Shown here piece after piece: positions 1 through 7,288 of a DNA stretch of 24,122 bases. Source of the stretch: Actinomycetota bacterium (GTDB lineage: Bacteria > Actinomycetota > Actinomycetes > S36-B12); assembly GCA_010029945.1 (NCBI GenBank), contig RGQW01000009.1:1-24122 (forward strand). The letters run 5' to 3'. The notes under the pieces are model-generated. The model searched no databases. It was given only the letters and a program-made list of their open reading frames with translations, and was not told where the DNA came from. The first letter of the stretch is position 1; every line of letters starts with the position of its first letter. Made by a program: the position numbers and the translations under genes.

Positions 1-713
1 GGAATGCACACCTCGATGAGTGCGGCCAGGCAGTCAGCTCACCTCCGGCCTACAACCAGGTCATTCAGCGAGTCCACCAGGTGTGTGACGACTCCGACTA
101 CATCCTGTCCGCCGCAGGCGGGCTTCCTGGAGAACTCTTCGCCGGTTGGCGGGCAAAAGACCCCAACACGTTCGATTGCGAGTTCGGCTACTCCTGCATG
201 GGTTACGAGATCGGTGGTGCTGTCGGCGCCAAGATGGCGCTTCCGGACCGCGATGTCGTGTCGTGGGTGGGAGACGGCTCGTACTTGATGATGAACAGCG
301 ACATCTACGCCAGCGTTCTGACCGGTCACAAGGTGATCTTCATCGTGTGCGACAACGAAGGCTTCGCCGTCATCAACCGGCTGCAGGTCGCCCAAGGTGG
401 GGAGGAATTCAACAACCTGCTGAGGACCACCAAGCACACCAACCTGGAGAAGATGGACTTCGTCGCGCACGCCGCGGCCATGGGAGCGAACGCGGAGAAG
501 GTCGAGTCTTTGGACGACATCCCCGCCGCCTACGCCCGGGCCAAAGCATCGGACAAGACCTACGTGATGGTGATCGACGTAGCTCAGTACGACTGGGTCG
601 GCGGTGGAACCTGGTGGGAAGTTGGTGTCCCCGAGGTGAGCAACCGAGCCGAAGTTCGCGCAGCCCGTGCTTCCTACGAGGCAGAGTCCAAGCATCAACG
701 CCCCGGCGTCTAG
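1..713 (+). CDS. iolD: 3D-(3,5/4)-trihydroxycyclohexane-1,2-dione acylhydrolase, C-terminal part (5' end outside window)
   Basis: The reading frame is open from base 3 to a TAG at 711-713, giving about 236 C-terminal residues of a protein usually near 640 residues long. IolD is a thiamine-diphosphate enzyme that hydrolytically opens the trihydroxycyclohexanedione ring to 5-deoxyglucuronate in cytoplasmic myo-inositol catabolism. The visible part is the pyrophosphate-binding domain of the acetolactate-synthase superfamily. It has the GDG motif (GDGSYLMMNSDIY) followed about 25 residues later by the Asn of CDNEG, and the IolD-like stretches FGYSCMGYEIGG and VGGGTWWEVGVPEVS. The next gene starts 2 nt after the stop, so the two are probably co-transcribed and translationally coupled. 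Being at the window edge, it says nothing about intactness of the N-terminal two thirds. The assignment rests on recognising the family and is strong. Confidence 0.93.
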   Translation, partial: NAHLDECGQAVSSPPAYNQVIQRVHQVCDDSDYILSAAGGLPGELFAGWRAKDPNTFDCEFGYSCMGYEIGGAVGAKMALPDRDVVSWVGDGSYLMMNSDIYASVLTGHKVIFIVCDNEGFAVINRLQVAQGGEEFNNLLRTTKHTNLEKMDFVAHAAAMGANAEKVESLDDIPAAYARAKASDKTYVMVIDVAQYDWVGGGTWWEVGVPEVSNRAEVRAARASYEAESKHQRPGV

Positions 714-715
714 CG

Positions 716-1519
716 GTGGCCCTCTACCCGGAGTTTGACGGCAAGGTCCTGGTGGCAACGGGGGGTGCATCCCTGATCGTCGAGGCTCTGGCACGTCAAT
801 TCGTCGCCAACGGAGGCTCTGTAGTACTCGGCGATCTCACCACCGACCACGCGCACGACGTCCTCTCCGACGTGGGCGACGCCGGGCGCTTCGTGCGCAC
901 CGACGTGACATCGGATGCAGATCTCGACGCGCTTCTTGCTACCACCGTCGAAGAATTTGGCGGGGTGGATTTCGCGGTCAGCGCTCACACGATTTTCGGG
1001 TGCGGGTACCTGGAGACAACACGCCAGCAGTGGCATACATCACTGGACGTGAATGTCGCGAGCTCAGCAATGTTCATTGAGAAGGCCGTGCCGTTGATGC
1101 AGGCGCGGGGTGGCGGAGCGGCGGTCCTCGTGACGTCTATCTCGGGTAAGGCATCGCAACCGAATCGCATCGTGTACCCCGTGACGAAAGCCGCACTCTT
1201 GGGCTTGAGCCGAAATATGGCTCAGGCCCTCGCACCCCTCGGTATTCGCTTGAACAGCGTGTCACCAGGCTGGACGTGGAGTCGCAACATCGAAGCGCGC
1301 TACGGCAGCCGCGAGTACGCGGATGACTTCGCCGGGGAATTCCATGCGATACGGCGGATGGCTGAGCCCGAGGAAATCGCCGACGCGATCTGTTACCTCT
1401 GTTCCGACGGTGCGTCATTCGTCACCGGAAGCGACTTCGCGGTCGACGGTGGTTACAGCGCGATGGGCCCGGAAGCCCTCGGGCAGCCCTACGAGAAATT
1501 CCCCGTCATCGATTCTTAG
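716..1519 (+). CDS. Short-chain dehydrogenase/reductase with degenerate cofactor motif, coupled to iolD
   Basis: This is a 267-residue SDR-fold protein. The chosen start is GTG at 716, 2 nt after the iolD stop. No clear ribosome-binding site precedes it, which fits coupling to iolD. The catalytic part looks intact: Ser in VTSISGKAS, Tyr and Lys in YPVTK (YxxxK), and a C-terminal GSDFAVDGGYS typical of classical SDRs. The N-terminal TGxxxGxG dinucleotide motif is instead TGGASLIV at residues 15-22, so the second and third glycines are Leu and Val. The usual NNAG is replaced by SAHT. The neighbour suggests oxidation or reduction of an inositol-related polyol or ketone, but this is inference. 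It may use its cofactor in a non-standard way, or be a non-catalytic SDR-like protein. A database name would be 'SDR family oxidoreductase'. Confidence 0.88.
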   Translation: MALYPEFDGKVLVATGGASLIVEALARQFVANGGSVVLGDLTTDHAHDVLSDVGDAGRFVRTDVTSDADLDALLATTVEEFGGVDFAVSAHTIFGCGYLETTRQQWHTSLDVNVASSAMFIEKAVPLMQARGGGAAVLVTSISGKASQPNRIVYPVTKAALLGLSRNMAQALAPLGIRLNSVSPGWTWSRNIEARYGSREYADDFAGEFHAIRRMAEPEEIADAICYLCSDGASFVTGSDFAVDGGYSAMGPEALGQPYEKFPVIDS

Positions 1520-1534
1520 CCACCGTAGAAGGGG

Positions 1535-2977
1535 CTAGAGGTCGACGGCGAAGTACTGCGTTTCCAGGAATTCGTGGATCCCATCGAAGCCGCCTTCGCG
1601 CCCGAGTCCGGATTCCTTCATCCCACCGAACGAGGCGGCCGGATCAGAGGCGATGCCTCGGTTGATGGCGACCATCCCGGATTCCATCTGCCGCGCCACC
1701 TTGATGCCTTCGCCGGCGTCCTTGGCGAACACGTAGGAAATCAGTCCGTACTCGGTGTCGTTGGCCATGCGGATTCCGTCGGCAGGATCCTCGAAGGTCA
1801 CGATGGGAGCCACCGGGCCGAAGATCTCGTTGCGCGTGAGCGTCGAACCGTGCTCGACCCCTCGCACGATGTACGGAGCGATAAATGCACCGTCACTCGG
1901 CGCATCGCCCGCCATCGTCGGCGTCGTCCCTTCCGACTCGGCCGCCTGCACGAATTCCAGAATCTTGTCTCGCTCCTTGACCGACACCATGGCACCGAGG
2001 TCGTTCGACTGATCGACACCAGGTCCGATCTTGAGGCCTCGAAGAGCGGCCTCGAATTTGGTCGCGAATTCGTCCGCAAGGGACGCGTGAATGTAGAACC
2101 GGTTGGCCGCCGTGCACGCCGAGCCGCCGTTGCGCATCTTCGCCACCATCGCCCCCTCGACGGCCGAGTCGACATCGGCTCCTTCCAGAACCAAGAAGGG
2201 GGCATTGCCTCCGAGTTCCATCGATGAGGGAAGAACCCGTTGGGCGGTCTGCTCCAGGAGCAGCTTGCCGACGTAGGTGGAACCGGTGAAGGACAACGTC
2301 GCGACACGCGGGTCGGAGAGAATGGCCTCGGATACCGGCCCGGACGTGGACGTGGTGATCACATTGACGACACCTGCGGGCGCACCGGCTCGCTCGAGAA
2401 CGTCAGCTACCCACAGAGCCGTCAAAGGAGTCTCTTGCGCCGGCTTGAGGATGGACGTGCACCCTGCCGCCATCGCCGGAGCAAGTTTGCGTGTGGCCAT
2501 CGCTGCGGGGAAGTTCCAGGGAGTGATCAGGTAGGCGACTCCCATAGGGCGGTAGTCGGTGATGATGGTCTTGTCGCCCGACGGGCTGTACCGGAAGTCA
2601 CCCTGAACGTGGGCGGCCTCTTCGGAGAACCAGCGGAAGAATTCCGCCGCGTAGGTGGCCTCCCCCATCGCGTCTTTCCACGCTTTGCCATTCTCGAGGG
2701 AGATCAGTCGGGCACAGTCCTCGATTTCCGCCGTCATGATCTCGAAGGCTTTGCGCAGGATCTCGGCCCGGAAGCGCGCGGAGGATGAACCCCAATCGGC
2801 GAACGCATCGTGCGCGGCCTGGACCGCCTGCACGCCTTCAGCAGGCGAGGCATCCCCGATCTCCGCCAACGTCCCGAGGGTCGCTGGGTTCACCACATCG
2901 AGGTGCGTTGCGGTCGTGAGCCAATCGCCACCGATCAACAGGCCGGTGGGGGTGCGCTCAGGCAGGCTGGTGGTCAT
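1535..2977 (-). CDS. gabD: NAD(P)-dependent succinate-semialdehyde dehydrogenase family protein
   Basis: A 480-residue aldehyde dehydrogenase. The start is ATG at 2977 (MTTSLPERTP), preceded by GGAAAGGA at good spacing; 48 further upstream codons in frame do not look protein-like. The family oxidises succinate semialdehyde, or a similar aldehyde, to the acid with NAD(P). Visible hallmarks are the cofactor-site ITPWNFPAAM, FTGSTYVGK, the general base Glu254 in MELGGNAPF, the catalytic Cys288 in GSACTAANR, and EIFGPVAP. The GSACTAANR variant is common in actinobacterial GabD-like proteins. The gene converges on the iolD-SDR unit with only 15 nt between stops, and diverges from the carboxypeptidase gene across a 153-nt gap containing repeated AGTCCTT elements. 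Specificity for succinate semialdehyde is inferred from family resemblance; methylmalonate or malonate semialdehyde cannot be excluded. Confidence 0.88.
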   Translation of the reverse strand: MTTSLPERTPTGLLIGGDWLTTATHLDVVNPATLGTLAEIGDASPAEGVQAVQAAHDAFADWGSSSARFRAEILRKAFEIMTAEIEDCARLISLENGKAWKDAMGEATYAAEFFRWFSEEAAHVQGDFRYSPSGDKTIITDYRPMGVAYLITPWNFPAAMATRKLAPAMAAGCTSILKPAQETPLTALWVADVLERAGAPAGVVNVITTSTSGPVSEAILSDPRVATLSFTGSTYVGKLLLEQTAQRVLPSSMELGGNAPFLVLEGADVDSAVEGAMVAKMRNGGSACTAANRFYIHASLADEFATKFEAALRGLKIGPGVDQSNDLGAMVSVKERDKILEFVQAAESEGTTPTMAGDAPSDGAFIAPYIVRGVEHGSTLTRNEIFGPVAPIVTFEDPADGIRMANDTEYGLISYVFAKDAGEGIKVARQMESGMVAINRGIASDPAASFGGMKESGLGREGGFDGIHEFLETQYFAVDL

Positions 2978-2978
2978 G

Positions 2979-3059
2979 ACAGTCCTTTCCGGCGTTAGGT
3001 GGGTGAAGGCTAGCGCCGTGAGGGCTCCTGCAGTAGTCCTTCTCGGCCACAAGGACTGT
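2979..3059. promoter_or_regulatory. Repeated AGTCCTT elements in the divergent gabD / carboxypeptidase promoter region
   Basis: AGTCCTT occurs on the plus strand at 2981-2987 and 3035-3041, and its complement AAGGACT at 3051-3057. The last two form a dyad with 7-bp arms and a 9-bp spacer. The outer pair forms a 9-bp inverted repeat (ACAGTCCTT at 2979-2987, AAGGACTGT at 3051-3059). The copy nearest gabD also contains its ribosome-binding site, so part of the similarity may be coincidental. A binding site for an unknown regulator is possible. Confidence 0.3.
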
Positions 3060-3090
3060 GACACCCACCACGGTGCAGCCTCGAGTGGGT

Positions 3091-3108
3091 GTGGGGTGCT
3101 GGCCCCAC
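3091..3108 (+). promoter_or_regulatory. Small hairpin in the carboxypeptidase leader
   Basis: GTGGGG at 3091-3096 and CCCCAC at 3103-3108 can pair across a 6-nt loop, ending 22 nt before the carboxypeptidase start codon. It is GC-only, short, and not followed by a T run, so it may be a weak 5'-leader structure or chance. No known riboswitch consensus is recognised. Confidence 0.2.
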
Positions 3109-3130
3109 GCAGACGTACCATGGCGAAGTT

Positions 3131-4468
3131 ATGACTCCCCTCTCGCGACGAGGAATCGCTGCCGTTGTCGGCGTGGCTGTCGGAGTGCTCCCGGCCGTGG
3201 CTCCATCGGCCGTCATGCCATCAGCGATGGCTGCGGATCCGACTCCCGTCCCGGCTCCCCTTGTCGACATCGGTGACGAATCGGCGAGGCCGTCGGCGTC
3301 CCCTTCAGCCTCTCCCACGTCGTCACTTCCGTCATCGCCGTCGGAGAACCCCACACTGTCCAACTCCACACTGTCGCCTGCCTCGGATGTGTTGGGCGGT
3401 AGCCAACTCGGCAAGCGGGGTGCGGTGGCTGATCTCAGTGCCGGCGCCGCCAAGCTGCCACAGGTCAAGGCCCGCACCTGGCTGCTCGCGGATGCGACCA
3501 CCGGGGAGGTCCTCGCAGCGAAGAACCCGCACAAGGCTCGTCGGCCTGCAAGCACACTGAAGACGCTCACGGCATTGACCCTGCTCCCGCAATTGGAGCC
3601 CGACGCCACATGGATTGGCACCGCGCGAGCCCAGAACACCTACGGCAGCAAGGCGGGGATCCGGAAAGGTCGCGAGTACACGATCGATGAACTGTTCGCC
3701 GGGCTGCTGCTTCCCAGCGGCAACGACGCGGCGATCGCCCTCGCCCAAGCTCACTCGACGGTCAGCGCCACCGTCGCCGAGATGAACCAGGTGGCCCGCG
3801 ATCTGCAGGCCTACAACACAACGGCAAAGAACCCCAGCGGTCTGGACGCAAAGGGTCAGTTCTCTACCGCCTACGACCTCGCCCTCATCGGTCGGGCTGC
3901 GATCGCCCGCGACGATTTCTTGACATACGCCGGCTCCAAGAGCGCCGAGTTCCCCAACCCACGCAAGCCAAAGAAGAACGGAAAAGAACGAAAGCCCATC
4001 ACGATCTACAACCAGAACGACCTGGTGATGGAGAACTATCGCGGAGCCATCGGAGTAAAGACCGGGTACACCAGCCAAGCGGGCCGTACCTTCATTGGAG
4101 CGGCCCAACGCGGCAACACCACGTTGATCGTAAGTCTGATGGGTATCCGGGAGCCGAGCGACGAAGCGGCCCGCAAACTGTTGAATTGGGGCTTTCAGAA
4201 TCGAGGGCAGATAGTCCCCATCGGTGAACTTGTTCCGCCTTTGTCCGCCATGGCACCTACGGTGGCGGAGGAGACGGTCATCCCGGCCGCACCGACTCCG
4301 GTGGCCACCACCGTGCGCGGGTCGGCACCACAGGAGATTGCCGCGGAGCCTGAGTTGTCATCGCTCTCCCCCACGTCGTGGGGATGGTTGACGGTCTTTT
4401 CTATCGGGCTGGTGCTGGCAATCACGAGCCTTCTTCGATGGGCCCTTGGCCGCCGCCGGATCGGGTAA
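3131..4468 (+). CDS. D-alanyl-D-alanine carboxypeptidase (PBP5/6-like, serine peptidase family S11)
   Basis: A 445-residue secreted, probably membrane-anchored penicillin-binding protein that trims the terminal D-Ala from peptidoglycan stem peptides. The start is ATG at 3131 (MTPLSRRG). It opens a Sec signal peptide with a hydrophobic core and an AMA-A cleavage site near residue 36. A Ser/Pro-rich linker follows (about residues 50-95). All three active-site motifs are present: SxxK as S141-TLK144, SxN as S196-GN198, and KTG at K310. Near the C-terminus lies one hydrophobic helix (WGWLTVFSIGLVLAITSLL) followed by basic residues (RRRIG), the usual tail anchor. Its 3' end overlaps the convergent hydratase gene by 47 nt. 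Neighbouring catabolic genes appear functionally unrelated. Confidence 0.92.
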   Translation: MTPLSRRGIAAVVGVAVGVLPAVAPSAVMPSAMAADPTPVPAPLVDIGDESARPSASPSASPTSSLPSSPSENPTLSNSTLSPASDVLGGSQLGKRGAVADLSAGAAKLPQVKARTWLLADATTGEVLAAKNPHKARRPASTLKTLTALTLLPQLEPDATWIGTARAQNTYGSKAGIRKGREYTIDELFAGLLLPSGNDAAIALAQAHSTVSATVAEMNQVARDLQAYNTTAKNPSGLDAKGQFSTAYDLALIGRAAIARDDFLTYAGSKSAEFPNPRKPKKNGKERKPITIYNQNDLVMENYRGAIGVKTGYTSQAGRTFIGAAQRGNTTLIVSLMGIREPSDEAARKLLNWGFQNRGQIVPIGELVPPLSAMAPTVAEETVIPAAPTPVATTVRGSAPQEIAAEPELSSLSPTSWGWLTVFSIGLVLAITSLLRWALGRRRIG

Positions 4469-5129
4469 ACGTCGCACTTACGCCACGACCGTCAAGGAAG
4501 TGGATGTCGAACATTCCCTCCCGTATGGGCTGAGGAGGAATCACCGACCCCAGAAAGACCACGTCACCTGCCCGAATTCCTCGGCCTAGTTGATGGGCAA
4601 CTACGTTGCACTGCACGAGGCCCTCCACCAAAGACCCGGTCATCGATTCGGGGTCATCTTGCGTCCACTGCTCTCTGCCGTACGTGATGTCGATTGTTCG
4701 TCCCCGTACCTCGGTCCACCCCGACCCGTCATCATCGGCAACTGTCCAGCCGTACTGATAAATGTTTTCGCGTACCACGGTGACGGAATCTTCTGGAGCA
4801 AACGTCACGTCGGCCACCTCAATCGCTGGAGCCAGGGAGGACACAGCGGACGTCAGGTCATCGGCACTCGCATTCGCCGATATGTCACTGCCGATCCAGG
4901 CCGCAATCTCCGGCTCGACCATCGGAACCGACATGTGATCACACGGAATCGTTGCTCCCGGGATCTCACGCCCGGCATCGAAAAGCGCCCCAACGAGTGG
5001 TTTTGTTAGCCCCAGTGTTTCCAAGCCCTTCGGGGATCCAAATCCAAGCTTCCAACCTACGTGGCGCCACCCGCGATCTTCCCGCTCGGAAATTGCAGCC
5101 GCTAGCGCATCAACTTCCTCGTCATTCAT
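4422..5129 (-). CDS. 2-keto-4-pentenoate hydratase-like protein (fumarylacetoacetate hydrolase superfamily)
   Basis: About 235 residues. It resembles the short MhpD-like hydratase branch, which adds water to 2-hydroxypenta-2,4-dienoate-type enols or decarboxylates 4-oxalocrotonate using a divalent metal. Recognisable blocks are GWKLGFGSPKGLETLGL, the VEPEIAAWIG strand carrying the metal-binding Glu pair, LAPAIEVADV, and GDVVFLGSVIPP near the end, where most members have a Gly-rich segment. I chose ATG at 5129 because it sits in an ATGAATGA overlap with the preceding cupin stop (8-nt overlap) and matches family N-termini; ATG at 5156 is an alternative adding nine residues. It is the last gene of a four-gene operon. 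The 3' end overlaps the opposing carboxypeptidase gene. The true substrate is unknown; the neighbouring dehydrogenase and cupins suggest a ring- or keto-acid pathway. Confidence 0.83.
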   Translation of the reverse strand: MNDEEVDALAAAISEREDRGWRHVGWKLGFGSPKGLETLGLTKPLVGALFDAGREIPGATIPCDHMSVPMVEPEIAAWIGSDISANASADDLTSAVSSLAPAIEVADVTFAPEDSVTVVRENIYQYGWTVADDDGSGWTEVRGRTIDITYGREQWTQDDPESMTGSLVEGLVQCNVVAHQLGRGIRAGDVVFLGSVIPPQPIREGMFDIHFLDGRGVSATFTRSGGGQGPIEEGS

Positions 5130-5529
5130 GTCGATGATCGACTTCGTACCCGGCATCCTCAAGCGACCCTGCACCGCTCCAGCCCCACACGAGGACCACA
5201 TCCTCATCCGTGGTGTTCTTGAATCCATGCCAGTGACCCCTCGGCGTGAACACAACGTCACCCTGACGCGCAGGCACTTCTCCCTCATCGGTGTACATAA
5301 GCCCGCTGCCAGACACAACGATCCAAAACTCGTCCGCGTGAAAATGGCGGTGCCGATCGTGCATCGCTCCGGGCGGCAAGACGGTCCAACCAAGGAGAAG
5401 GTCCTCTGAGCCCGCCGATGCCTTATCGATGAGGAATTGGACCTGCATGTCAACCCAGCCATCCTCACGCTTGAGGCCAGGGACCATCGGCACCTCATCG
5501 AGGTTGGTCACGAACCTGTCCGGCGTCAT
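5122..5529 (-). CDS. Small single-domain cupin protein
   Basis: A 135-residue cytoplasmic protein with one cupin barrel. Motif 1 is visible as HDRHRHFHADEFWIVVSGSG (His/His/Glu metal-ligand pattern) and motif 2 as GDVVFTPRGHWHGFKN. Both carry histidines expected to bind Fe, Mn or Zn. It begins at ATG 5529, whose A is shared with the TGA stop of the upstream dehydrogenase (TGATG), and it ends overlapping the hydratase start, so translation is coupled on both sides. Cupins of this size act as dioxygenases, isomerases, epimerases or lyases, or simply bind a ligand; the sequence alone does not decide. Its place in a catabolic operon suggests an enzyme acting on the same pathway intermediate as the adjacent hydratase. 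Confidence 0.85.
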   Translation of the reverse strand: MTPDRFVTNLDEVPMVPGLKREDGWVDMQVQFLIDKASAGSEDLLLGWTVLPPGAMHDRHRHFHADEFWIVVSGSGLMYTDEGEVPARQGDVVFTPRGHWHGFKNTTDEDVVLVWGWSGAGSLEDAGYEVDHRHE

Positions 5530-6413
5530 CAGCTTTCTCCTCCCATTCGACGGTACGCCCGATGAGCAGTAACGAAGTCCTGATGACCGAATCCCATGCC
5601 CCTACTTGCATTCATCAAGTCATTAGCGATGGCCGCCAACGGTGCGGGGGACGCCAGGAGCCGAGCCTGCTCCAACACCAGCGTCATGTCCTTTTGCTGC
5701 AGGGGAACGTCCGCGAGTGGCTTGTCCGGCATGCTCCCCTCGAGGATGAATGGGCCGCGGTAGGAAAGCACCGGAGATGCTGCGACGCTGTCGAGTATCG
5801 CCTGGACCATGACATCGCGGTCCACTCCGCCCCGCTCGGCCAGAGCCACGGCTTCCCCGAAGGCGATGACCTCGACCATCAAGAGCAGATTGATGGAAAG
5901 CTTGGCCTGCACCGCAAGGCCGCTCCCACCGATGTAGGTGACCTTCGGGCCGATCGCGAGAAGTACCTCCCTCGCGCGCCCGTATGCGTCCTCATCCCCA
6001 CCCACCATCACTGACGCCTTGCCTTCGCGGACGGTGACGGGGCTCCCCGACAGCGGGGCGTCGAGCATGACGAGTCCTCTGTCGGCGAATGCCGCGCTCA
6101 CCTCACGGCTCACCTCCGGAGAAATCGTGCTCATATCCGCATACACAGCGTCAGGCGATAGGCCCTCGGCGATGCCGGTCTCCCCGAGCGCCACCTCACG
6201 CACCGCTGCACCATCGGTAACGATCGACAGAACGATGTCCGATTCCTTGCTCGCTTCCGCGGGGGTTGCTGCCACAAACATTCCGCGGGCCTCAAGCTCT
6301 GCGGACTTTCCCGGAGTTCTGTTCCATCCGCGAACAACGTGCCCCGCGTCCAGGAGCCGGGGGACGATGACCTGACCCATGTCCCCGAGGCCGATAAAGC
6401 CAATGGTTGCCAC
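5529..6413 (-). CDS. NAD(P)-dependent beta-hydroxyacid dehydrogenase (3-hydroxyisobutyrate dehydrogenase family)
   Basis: A 294-residue beta-hydroxyacid dehydrogenase, normal for the family. The N-terminal Rossmann motif GFIGLGDMGQ is followed by GWNRTPGK, where the Asn-Arg pair often indicates NADP preference. The substrate-binding signature is present as LDAPLSGSPVTVREGKASVMVGG, and the conserved catalytic Lys in QAKLSINLLL precedes the all-helical C-terminal domain. Translation starts at GTG 6413, whose G is the last base of the upstream cupin's TAG (TAGTG); the downstream cupin overlaps by one base, so all are coupled. The family includes 3-hydroxyisobutyrate, tartronate-semialdehyde, 2-(hydroxymethyl)glutarate and L-threonate dehydrogenases. 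Co-occurrence with a hydratase and two cupins is compatible with a hydroxyacid side-chain pathway, but the substrate is not determined. Confidence 0.88.
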   Translation of the reverse strand: MATIGFIGLGDMGQVIVPRLLDAGHVVRGWNRTPGKSAELEARGMFVAATPAEASKESDIVLSIVTDGAAVREVALGETGIAEGLSPDAVYADMSTISPEVSREVSAAFADRGLVMLDAPLSGSPVTVREGKASVMVGGDEDAYGRAREVLLAIGPKVTYIGGSGLAVQAKLSINLLLMVEVIAFGEAVALAERGGVDRDVMVQAILDSVAASPVLSYRGPFILEGSMPDKPLADVPLQQKDMTLVLEQARLLASPAPLAAIANDLMNASRGMGFGHQDFVTAHRAYRRMGGES

Positions 6414-7201
6414 TAAACGTCACCCTCCCCGTGAACATGCCCGCGCACTTCGCGCACGGGGTGTCGACCCCGGATATCAAGCCCTGTCGGATTCCACGCG
6501 CATGCATCAGCTCCCGGCACCCAAACGGTGCGGCTTTCACCCGGCACGAAGAACTCGATGAAGACCATGTCCTCACCGTGGTTGTTCTCGAATGAATGAA
6601 TCTCGTTCTCGAAGTTGTAAATCAAGTCCCCTGCCTGGAACTCCATACGCCCGATAGGTGTTTCAGCCGTGCCGGCGCCTCGCAGGATGTACTGGAAGTG
6701 CTCGGCCCCTTCGTGGTGGTGCGCTGCGCCACTCGCTCCTGGTGGATAGATGATCATTTCGCCTTTCACCGCGGAGGTTCCCCACAACTTCGGGCTCGCG
6801 AGGTAGATGCGCTGACGCGCATCGTGTTCAGAGTCAAGGACAGGCTCCCGAGACCAGTCGTGCACAACCCGTGACACCTCAAGCCCGGGGTCGTAGTCGA
6901 CCGCTCGTGGAACTTCTGCGACAAAAACAGACGTGCTCTCCGAAGCGGTAACCCTTACCGAACCGCCCCGCGCCAGCATCACCACGTGATCGGTGGAGAA
7001 CGTCTCGCCCGAATCCTCACGTACCGATCCGCTCAGCAGCTGAAACCACAGCAAACCCTCGACGGGAGCATCAACACTCCACTCGTCTCCCGCCTCGAGC
7101 GTGCCGACTCGAATTCGCAGTCGATCGTCTGACAGTTGTTCCGGGGCAATAACGTCCGCCCAGCCTCGTTCGGTGGCGGTTCGCGATACAAGAAAAGGCA
7201 C
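6413..7201 (-). CDS. Two-domain cupin (bicupin) protein, first gene of the catabolic operon
   Basis: A 262-residue protein with two cupin-like halves. The N-terminal half (about residues 25-95) is degenerate, with few histidines. The C-terminal half (about 150-225) has a full motif: GASGAAHHHEGAEHFQYILRG, then GDLIYNFENEIHSFEN. The metal site is therefore probably only in the second half. The start is GTG at 7201, preceded by AGGGGGAG at about 5 nt. A predicted promoter with an overlapping palindromic operator lies just upstream (7249-7286), so this gene leads the four-gene unit running down to 4422. Its stop overlaps the next start by one base. Bicupins include gentisate-type dioxygenases, quercetinases and sugar isomerases; it could alternatively be a ligand-binding accessory protein. 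No specific function is recognised. Confidence 0.85.
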   Translation of the reverse strand: MPFLVSRTATERGWADVIAPEQLSDDRLRIRVGTLEAGDEWSVDAPVEGLLWFQLLSGSVREDSGETFSTDHVVMLARGGSVRVTASESTSVFVAEVPRAVDYDPGLEVSRVVHDWSREPVLDSEHDARQRIYLASPKLWGTSAVKGEMIIYPPGASGAAHHHEGAEHFQYILRGAGTAETPIGRMEFQAGDLIYNFENEIHSFENNHGEDMVFIEFFVPGESRTVWVPGADACAWNPTGLDIRGRHPVREVRGHVHGEGDV

Positions 7202-7248
7202 AACTCCCCCTCGTAGGAAGGTGACACCGTCTGATCACCGGTGGTGGG

Positions 7249-7278
7249 AGCCTAGGTCACGCTGTGAGGTGAGTGCAA
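7249..7278 (-). promoter_or_regulatory. Predicted sigma-70-type promoter of the cupin/hydratase operon
   Basis: Read on the minus strand there is a -35-like TTGCAC (7278-7273), an 18-bp spacer, and a -10-like TAGGCT (7254-7249), about 48 nt upstream of the GTG start at 7201. The -35 hexamer is partly made from the right arm of the GCAATCGATTGC palindrome, so a protein bound there would block RNA polymerase. The same geometry is found at 20744-20773. Confidence 0.5.
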
Positions 7279-7286
7279 TCGATTGC
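7275..7286. promoter_or_regulatory. Palindromic operator GCAATCGATTGC (LacI-like), copy 1
   Basis: This perfect 12-bp palindrome with a central CG is characteristic of LacI/GalR-family operators. It lies in the 87-nt gap between trpS and the cupin operon and overlaps the predicted -35. An identical 12-mer occurs at 20736-20747 and nowhere else that I found in the window. No LacI-family gene is present here, so the regulator must be encoded elsewhere. Confidence 0.6.
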
Positions 7287-7288
7287 GG

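Noticed and set aside
39..794. 251-codon minus-strand frame over iolD
   Set aside because: It is antisense to a clear IolD C-terminal domain and has no recognisable domain of its own.
1505..1535. Possible bidirectional terminator between the SDR and gabD stops
   Set aside because: TAGCC and GGCTA could pair, but with only 5 bp and an 11-nt loop; too weak to support.
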